DNA from: Aquibacillus sediminis
GTDB lineage: Bacteria; Bacillota; Bacilli; Bacillales; Amphibacillaceae
NCBI RefSeq assembly: GCF_005870085.1
Contig: NZ_SZNM01000003.1
Location: forward strand, 62,001 to 126,000
Reading direction: 5' to 3'
Length of the DNA stretch: 64,000 nt
A model generated the notes under the pieces. That model did not search any database. It saw only the letters and a program-made list of their open reading frames with translations, and was not told the origin of the DNA. Every line of letters begins with the position of its first letter. The stretch's first letter is position 1. Made by a program: the position numbers and the translations under genes. Below are positions 62,952 to 64,000 of the stretch, one piece after another.

Positions 62952-63716
62952 ATGGAAATTGGACATTGTGGTTTTGCTTATCATACGAAAGGGTATCATT
63001 CCACACACCATAACGGCTTTGGTTCCTATTTATTACGTCTGCAAACAGAAGGATCTTGTCATGCGGTGGTAAACGATCAAGAAATAATGGTTGAAAAAGG
63101 AGATCTACTACTTGTTGCTCCTGGAGAATACTATCAATTAACAATTGAAGATGGACAAGCTAGTGGCGATTTTCACTTATTTTTTCAAGGGGACTGGATT
63201 GATAAGTGGTGGAATCGTACGAAAAAGCCATCCGTAACGCGCATCGGTTCCGATGATAAAATTCTTTCGTTATGGCGTTTTTTAATTGCGGAAAAAAGAC
63301 GTCCCGTAACAGATAAAAACAATGAATTAATGGAAAATCTACTGCGTAGTCTTTGTTTATATATTGAAAGAATAATTGAAGACCGTTCCTCTACCACACG
63401 TCCTTTTGTCGTCACTAACATGATGCGGTATATTGAGGAACACGCCACGACTGGGTTTGTTGTTCAAGATGTTGCCAACCATGTGGGATTAAGTGTCTCG
63501 CGTACGGTTCATTTGTTCAAAGAATATATTGGGAAGACGATTATGGAATATGCCCAAGAAATCCGGTTATCGACAGCAATTGATCAAATGAAATACACCA
63601 ACATGACATTAGAACACATTGCCGAAAATTGCGGATTTGGTACTTATCCATATTTTCACCGCGTGTTTAAGAAAGTATATGGAGTTTCTCCGGGGAGTTA
63701 TCGGAAGATGGAATAA
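62952..63716 (+). CDS. AraC-family transcriptional regulator with cupin sensor
   Basis: A 254-residue regulator. The N-terminal half (1-130) is a cupin-like sugar-binding domain (VEKGDLLLVAPGEYYQLT). The C-terminal 100 residues are two helix-turn-helix motifs: VQDVANHVGLSVSRTVHLFK and EHIAENCGFGTYPYFHRVFK, then VSPGSYRK. It likely controls the divergent ThuA operon across a 182-base gap holding a TATAAT at 62907. The start is the ATG at 62952; the GTG at 62943 is possible. Confidence 0.88.
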   Translation: MEIGHCGFAYHTKGYHSTHHNGFGSYLLRLQTEGSCHAVVNDQEIMVEKGDLLLVAPGEYYQLTIEDGQASGDFHLFFQGDWIDKWWNRTKKPSVTRIGSDDKILSLWRFLIAEKRRPVTDKNNELMENLLRSLCLYIERIIEDRSSTTRPFVVTNMMRYIEEHATTGFVVQDVANHVGLSVSRTVHLFKEYIGKTIMEYAQEIRLSTAIDQMKYTNMTLEHIAENCGFGTYPYFHRVFKKVYGVSPGSYRKME

Positions 63717-63829
63717 TCGTGATAGGTTGTTGTTACAATTACCTAAGAGATCAGTGTTTCATGTAAGTTTTCATATGTTTGCAGTGATTTTAAGGTCATG
63801 TGGTATCGGTTTAATGTTTTTTGCATACA

Positions 63830-64000
63830 TCGAGGTTAATTTCACTCCTAATGTGCACATTTATTACGTTTTCGTCTATATTTGCGGCTTTTTCAACTCC
63901 TAATGCGCACGTTTATTGCCTTTCGTCTATATCTGAGGCTTTTTCAACTCCTAATGTGCACATTTATTACGTTTTCGTCTACATCTGAGGCTTTTTCAAC
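63830..64000. repeat. Tandem repeat of about 52 bp
   Basis: Units starting ctcctaatgtgcacatttat lie at 63845, 63897 and 63948 (periods 52 and 51), followed by tacgttttcgtctatatt and ggctttttcaa. The array runs off the right edge. Units 1 and 3 carry the perfect palindrome AATGTGCACATT; unit 2 has AATGCGCACGTT. No ORF with a start is supported. Confidence 0.85.

Noticed and set aside
63830-64000. CRISPR array
   Set aside because: Whole 52-bp units repeat without unique spacers and no cas gene is nearby; it is a tandem repeat.

Overview
The window is chromosomal DNA of a low-GC, endospore-forming Bacillaceae bacterium, probably from the halotolerant Oceanobacillus/Virgibacillus/Gracilibacillus side of the family. 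The evidence is the AGGAGG-type ribosome binding sites, the sporulation genes (a YjcZ-type peptide, sspH, sda, a ykuD-type L,D-transpeptidase), the BCCT osmolyte transporter and several dispersed repeat families. I saw no rRNA, tRNA, phage genes or CRISPR array. The genus call is inference.

Layout. 1-1500: end of a membrane-anchored protein, a CBO0543-type membrane protein and a YjcZ peptide. 1600-7700: a minus-strand operon led by a TPP riboswitch plus terminator, carrying LuxE-like and LuxC-like proteins, a ThiXYZ-like ABC importer and an SDR dehydrogenase. 8486-10560: queC-queD-queE behind a preQ1-I riboswitch. 10700-11700: a phospholipase-A2-like gene broken by an amber codon, and a large inverted-repeat element. 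11886-16250: siroheme synthesis and nitrite reductase (nasF-nasE-nasD order) behind a perfect Fnr box. 16477-18433: hpaB and a decayed ring-cleavage dioxygenase. 18750-24270: a Gln-rich protein, a DoxX protein with a striking operator, membrane proteins, a metallophosphoesterase, VanW and a frameshifted grpB. 24456-29530: a DUF2935-like protein and an ABC-2 exporter operon. 30081-31990: a lipoprotein, a new 42-codon gene, sda and a broken acetyltransferase. 32112-45375: YhfK-like SDR, ykuD, opuD, lrgAB, DUF3231, a TIM-barrel protein, a degenerate HD-GYP protein beside an L,D-transpeptidase, a SEC-C protein, a BASS transporter and an intact HD-GYP protein. 45499-51801: an HNH remnant, then gtaB, a protein kinase-like gene, a glycosyltransferase and a HipA-like kinase, with ugd divergent. 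52541-58809: MBL hydrolase, sspH, a Fur-boxed siderophore uptake operon and a SIMPL protein. 58969-63716: a ThuA/Gfo-Idh-MocA/isomerase sugar operon with a divergent AraC regulator. The window ends in a tandem 52-bp repeat.

The most unusual locus is the TPP-riboswitch operon. An acid-activating LuxE, a thioester-reducing LuxC and an SDR are transcribed with a thiamine-precursor importer. Together they could turn an imported carboxylic acid into an aldehyde and then an alcohol, which suggests reductive salvage of an oxidised thiamine or thiamine fragment. That role is inference, but the gene set, the intact active-site residues and the riboswitch are visible in the sequence.

Four repeat families recur: GGGACA/TGTCCC elements placed exactly at gene 3' ends (two supply the stop codon and C-terminal residues of a protein), short GGTGCC palindromes at stop codons, large imperfect inverted-repeat elements, and a structured element of about 120-200 bp present four times in the same orientation. 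Five genes or gene remnants are broken, each in a different way.
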